DNA of 9,599 nt, taken from the NCBI GenBank assembly GCA_023399105.1, contig JAEWQT010000203.1:1-9599 (forward strand), in the 5' to 3' direction. The position numbers and the translations under genes are program-made. The notes beneath the pieces are model-generated. The model saw only the letters and a program-made list of their open reading frames with translations. It was not told the origin of the DNA and made no database searches. This document shows positions 6,281-9,599 of this stretch, piece after piece (position 1 is the first letter of the stretch; every line of letters starts with the position of its first letter). Source of the DNA: Pseudomonadota bacterium (GTDB taxonomy: Bacteria > Pseudomonadota > Gammaproteobacteria > Pseudomonadales > Oceanobacteraceae).

Positions 6281-9151
6281 ATGGACAAGATTCAGGTACG
6301 CGGGGCACGCACCCACAATCTTAAGAACATCGATCTGGATATTCCCCGCGACAAACTGGTGGTAATCACCGGTTTGAGCGGTTCCGGTAAATCCTCGCTG
6401 GCGTTTGATACCTTGTACGCCGAAGGGCAGCGCCGCTATGTCGAGTCGTTGTCGACCTACGCCCGGCAGTTTCTGTCGATGATGGAAAAGCCCGATGTCG
6501 ACCTGATTGAAGGCTTGTCACCGGCCATTTCCATTGAACAGAAATCAACCTCCCACAACCCGCGCTCTACCGTCGGTACCGTTACTGAAATCTACGACTA
6601 TCTGCGTCTGTTGTTTGCCCGTGTCGGCACCCCGCGCTGCCCCGATCATGATGTGGCGCTGGAAGCTCAGACCGTCAGTCAGATGGTGGATGCCATTATG
6701 GATCTGCCGGAAGACGGCAAATTTATGATTCTGGCGCCGGTCATCCGTGATCGTAAAGGTGAGCATCTGCATGTGTTCGAAAGCCTGCGGGCGCAGGGCT
6801 TTATCCGTGTGCGGGTGAACGGATTGGTGTGTGACCTGGACGACACCCCCGAGTTGGATAAACGCAAAAAGCACAGCATCGAAGTGGTGGTGGACCGCTT
6901 TAAAATTAAAGAAGGTATTGAGCAGCGTTTGTCGGAATCGCTGGAAACCTGTCTGGAGCTGAGCGGCGGTATTGCGCTGGTGGCTTCGATGGATGATGAC
7001 GACGCCGCGCCGTTGTTATTTTCCTCGCAATTTTCCTGCCCGCATTGTGGTTACAGTCTGCAGGAACTGGAACCAAGGTTGTTTTCTTTCAACAACCCCG
7101 CTGGCGCCTGCAGCAGCTGTGACGGCCTGGGGGTGAAACAGTATTTTGACCCAGACCTGGTGGTGCAGGATGCCTCACTGAGCATTGCCGAAGGCGCTAT
7201 TCGTGGCTGGGACCGCCGCAGTATTTATTATTACCAAATGCTCACCTCGGTGGCCGACCATTACGGGTTTGATATTGACAAACCCTTTGAAAAACTCAGC
7301 AGCCGGCAGCGTGATTTATTGCTTAATGGCAGCGGCGATGAGGCGGTCAATTTCAGTTACATCAACTCCCGTGGCGACAGCATTATTAAATCGCATCCCT
7401 TTGAAGGGGTGCTGCCGAATTTAGAACGCCGTTACCGCGAAACCGACTCGCAAATGGTGCTGGAAGAACTGGCCAAATATTTAAGCGTGCAGCCTTGTCC
7501 GGCCTGCGAAGGTTCGCGCTTGCGTACCGAAGCCCGCCATGTGTTTATTGGCGATAAAAATATTCATGGCTGTACAACATTGCCGGTTGAGCAGGCACTG
7601 GAATACTTTAAGCAACTGCATTTGGCTGGCCATCGCGGTGAAATTGCCGAAAAAATTCTGAAAGAAATCCGTGAACGCTTACAGTTTCTGGTGAACGTGG
7701 GGCTGGAATATTTAACCCTCAGCCGCAGCTCTGACACTTTGTCGGGGGGCGAAGCGCAGCGTATCCGTCTGGCATCGCAAATTGGTGCCGGTCTGGTGGG
7801 CGTTATGTATATCCTGGATGAGCCGTCCATTGGTCTGCATCAGCGCGACAACGACCGTTTGTTAAAAACCCTGTTCCATCTGCGCGATCTGGGCAATACC
7901 GTGTTGGTGGTGGAACATGATGAAGATGCCATTCGCAGCGCCGATCATTTAATTGATATCGGCCCCGGTGCTGGCGTACATGGCGGCCAGGTCATCGCGC
8001 AAGGCACACCAGAGCAGGTATTTACCAACCCCAATTCCATTACCGGGCAATTTATGTCGGGTAAGCGTCGTATTGAAATACCGGCGCAGCGGGTACCTTT
8101 TAATAAAGATAAAGTGCTGACGTTAAAAGGCGCGCGCGGTAACAACCTGAATAACGTTGATTTAACCATTCCGCTGGGCTTAATGACCTGTGTCACCGGC
8201 GTTTCCGGTTCCGGCAAATCGACCTTAATTAACCGCACCTTATTTCCGCTGGCTTCGACGGCATTAAATGGCGCCACCACTTTAAAAGCTGCGGAATACG
8301 ACAGCATCAGCGGTCTGAAACAGCTGGATAAAGTGGTGGATATTGACCAGAGCCCGATTGGTCGTACACCTCGTTCTAACCCGGCCACTTACACCGGTAT
8401 TTTTACCCCGGTACGGGATTTATTTGCCGGTACCCAGGAAGCCCGCGCGCGGGGCTATAAAGCCGGGCGTTTTTCTTTTAACGTCCGCGGTGGCCGCTGT
8501 GAGGCTTGTCAGGGCGATGGTGTAATTAAAGTGGAAATGCACTTCCTGGCTGATATTTATGTGCCCTGTGATGTGTGCAAAGGCAAGCGTTACAACCGCG
8601 AAACGCTGGATATCCGTTACAAAGGCAAGAATATTCACGAAGTGCTGGAAATGACGGTGGAAGATGCCCGCACCTTCTTCGATGCCATTCCGGCGGTGGC
8701 GCGCAAACTGCAAACCTTAATGGATGTGGGCCTCAGCTATATCAAGCTGGGGCAGGCGGCCACCACCTTATCGGGCGGCGAAGCGCAGCGGGTCAAATTA
8801 TCCAAAGAGCTGTCCAAACGCGATACCGGCCAAACACTGTACATCCTGGATGAGCCGACCACCGGTCTGCATTTTCATGATATTCAGCAATTACTGGACG
8901 TGCTGCATCGTTTGCGCGACCACGGTAATACCGTGGTGATTATCGAACACAATCTGGATGTGATTAAAACCGCCGATTGGCTGGTGGACATGGGCCCGGA
9001 AGGTGGCTCCAAAGGCGGGTTTATTATTGCCGAAGGCACGCCGGAGCAGGTGGCGGATAACCCGGCGTCGCATACCGGCCGCTTCCTGAAGCCGATGCTG
9101 GCGGCAGCACCGGTGGCTGCAACCACTGGCAAGAAAAAGACCAAACGCTGA
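6281..9151 (+). CDS. uvrA: UvrABC system protein A, excision-repair damage-recognition ATPase
   Basis: A 956-residue UvrA, near-identical in layout to the 940-residue E. coli protein. It scans DNA as a dimer, detects bulky lesions and loads UvrB in the cytoplasm. Two ABC ATPase modules are complete: Walker [10 protein letters not shown] (31-39) and GVSGSGKST (640-648), signature LSGGEAQR (487-494 and 830-837), and Walker B with Asp513-Glu514 and Asp857-Glu858. Zinc-binding cysteine pairs are at 253/256 with 277/280 and at 740/743 with 763/766; a further CPACEG pair lies in the middle. The UvrB-binding and insertion regions look full length with no frameshift. After the usual final FLKPML, a tail of about 20 residues rich in Ala, Thr and Lys (ending KKKTKR) is added. 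The start at 6281 matches the family's [16 protein letters not shown], although its Shine-Dalgarno is poor. The DTW-domain gene starts 2 nt past its stop, suggesting coupled translation. Confidence 0.98.
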   Translation: MDKIQVRGARTHNLKNIDLDIPRDKLVVITGLSGSGKSSLAFDTLYAEGQRRYVESLSTYARQFLSMMEKPDVDLIEGLSPAISIEQKSTSHNPRSTVGTVTEIYDYLRLLFARVGTPRCPDHDVALEAQTVSQMVDAIMDLPEDGKFMILAPVIRDRKGEHLHVFESLRAQGFIRVRVNGLVCDLDDTPELDKRKKHSIEVVVDRFKIKEGIEQRLSESLETCLELSGGIALVASMDDDDAAPLLFSSQFSCPHCGYSLQELEPRLFSFNNPAGACSSCDGLGVKQYFDPDLVVQDASLSIAEGAIRGWDRRSIYYYQMLTSVADHYGFDIDKPFEKLSSRQRDLLLNGSGDEAVNFSYINSRGDSIIKSHPFEGVLPNLERRYRETDSQMVLEELAKYLSVQPCPACEGSRLRTEARHVFIGDKNIHGCTTLPVEQALEYFKQLHLAGHRGEIAEKILKEIRERLQFLVNVGLEYLTLSRSSDTLSGGEAQRIRLASQIGAGLVGVMYILDEPSIGLHQRDNDRLLKTLFHLRDLGNTVLVVEHDEDAIRSADHLIDIGPGAGVHGGQVIAQGTPEQVFTNPNSITGQFMSGKRRIEIPAQRVPFNKDKVLTLKGARGNNLNNVDLTIPLGLMTCVTGVSGSGKSTLINRTLFPLASTALNGATTLKAAEYDSISGLKQLDKVVDIDQSPIGRTPRSNPATYTGIFTPVRDLFAGTQEARARGYKAGRFSFNVRGGRCEACQGDGVIKVEMHFLADIYVPCDVCKGKRYNRETLDIRYKGKNIHEVLEMTVEDARTFFDAIPAVARKLQTLMDVGLSYIKLGQAATTLSGGEAQRVKLSKELSKRDTGQTLYILDEPTTGLHFHDIQQLLDVLHRLRDHGNTVVIIEHNLDVIKTADWLVDMGPEGGSKGGFIIAEGTPEQVADNPASHTGRFLKPMLAAAPVAATTGKKKTKR

Positions 9152-9169
9152 TCGTGAAGCGTTTGGTCT
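9138..9169 (+). promoter_or_regulatory. Stem-loop spanning the uvrA stop and the DTW-gene start
   Basis: AGACCAAACGC (9138-9148) pairs perfectly with GCGTTTGGTCT (9159-9169), leaving a 10-nt loop. The loop holds both the uvrA TGA (9149-9151) and the GTG start (9154-9156) of the next gene. No T-run follows on the plus strand, so it should not terminate uvrA transcription. On the minus strand a TTTTT tract (9134-9138) follows, so it could stop antisense transcripts. A role in coupling translation of the two genes is inferred. Confidence 0.5.
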
Positions 9170-9599
9170 GCCGTGGCTGTGGCCGCCCGCAATCGGTGTG
9201 TTTGTGCGCGGCGTTGCCGCCGCGCGCTTTGCCACCCGGGCTGACGCTGATGATTCTGCAGGACAAGCACGAAGCCCGGCATCCGTTATCAACGGTGCCG
9301 TTATTGCAGCGCAGTTTTCCCGACAGCCGGTTACTGGTGGGTGAGGTTTTTTCTGCGGATGAGGTGCTGGGCGATACGGCCATGGCCAATACCGCTTTGC
9401 TGTATCCGCTGACCCATAAGCCTGTGTTAGCGACCGAACACTATGCGGACGTGCGGTGTTTGATCGTGCTGGATGGCACCTGGCGCAAAGTGAAAAAAAT
9501 GCTGCTGAATAATCCCTGGCTAACTGACTTACCCCATCTGGCCTTACAGCCGCAACAGCCCGGCCGCTATGCCATTCGCACGTCACCGCGGGCTGATGG
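9154..9599 (+). CDS. DTW-domain protein, probable tRNA-uridine aminocarboxypropyltransferase (3' end off window)
   Basis: The first 148 codons of a gene that continues past the right edge. The N-terminus is VKRLVCRGCGRPQSVCLCAALPP, with Cys pairs typical of the family's metal-binding head. It is followed by LMILQDKHEARHPLSTVPLLQRSF and then LDGTWRKVKKMLLNNPWLTDLPHL, which carries the D-x-T-W signature that names the family. Members such as E. coli TapT (YfiP) transfer the 3-amino-3-carboxypropyl group of S-adenosylmethionine to a uridine in the tRNA variable loop (acp3U47). That activity is expected here but could differ, since several DTW subfamilies exist. The start is taken as the GTG at 9154, just 2 nt after the uvrA stop, because the conserved Cys-rich head begins directly there and no upstream in-frame ATG is seen nearby. 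The Shine-Dalgarno is poor (only an A-rich AAGAAAAAGA), consistent with coupling to uvrA. Confidence 0.88.
   Translation, partial: MKRLVCRGCGRPQSVCLCAALPPRALPPGLTLMILQDKHEARHPLSTVPLLQRSFPDSRLLVGEVFSADEVLGDTAMANTALLYPLTHKPVLATEHYADVRCLIVLDGTWRKVKKMLLNNPWLTDLPHLALQPQQPGRYAIRTSPRAD

Noticed and set aside
6271..6324. Short out-of-frame ORF (17 codons) starting 10 nt before uvrA and overlapping its start
   Set aside because: No ribosome-binding site of its own and an unremarkable peptide; a regulatory upstream ORF cannot be supported from one sequence.
8891..9586. 231-codon minus-strand frame over the end of uvrA and the DTW gene
   Set aside because: Low-complexity Arg/Ala/Pro/His translation opposite two genes with unmistakable plus-strand homology.

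Overview
The window looks like chromosomal DNA from a marine, Oceanospirillales- or Pseudomonas-like gammaproteobacterium. This is inferred from protein character (UvrA and SSB very close to the gammaproteobacterial type, a YajR-type transporter, a CsgD/VpsT-type regulator) and from gene order: uvrA, an MFS gene and ssb also lie together in Pseudomonas aeruginosa, as I recall it. No phage, plasmid, CRISPR, tRNA or rRNA signal was seen.

Left part (1-2848). The 3' end of a fumarylacetoacetate-hydrolase-family gene (+) runs in from the edge. It meets, tail to tail, a decayed methyl-accepting chemotaxis receptor (-) that has lost its signalling domain and carries a frameshift and a stop. Next comes a complete membrane-anchored sulfatase/LTA-synthase-family enzyme (-), whose start codon directly abuts an inverted repeat.

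Middle part (2849-5528). The gap between the sulfatase gene and ssb is mostly filled by a 262-bp miniature inverted-repeat element: 18-bp terminal repeats (17/18 identical), TTAA on both sides, no transposase. Beyond it lie a rho-independent terminator, ssb (-), and a 12-TM MFS transporter of YajR type (-) whose end overlaps the start of ssb, so the two are probably co-transcribed. A 256-bp divergent spacer with several short symmetric motifs follows.

Right part (5529-9599). A LuxR-family regulator of CsgD/VpsT type (+) has a WLPR motif where VpsT has its c-di-GMP-binding WLTR. It is followed by complete uvrA (+), the damage-recognition ATPase of nucleotide excision repair. Almost touching it is a DTW-domain gene (+, probable tRNA-uridine aminocarboxypropyltransferase) that runs off the right edge. 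The uvrA stop and the DTW start share the loop of an 11-bp stem.

Functionally, ssb and uvrA are genome-maintenance genes and the CsgD-like protein probably controls surface or biofilm genes. The other genes look like ordinary neighbours. I found no convincing new multi-gene system. The most interesting items are the miniature element, the regulator with its variant ligand motif, and the RNA structures at gene starts.
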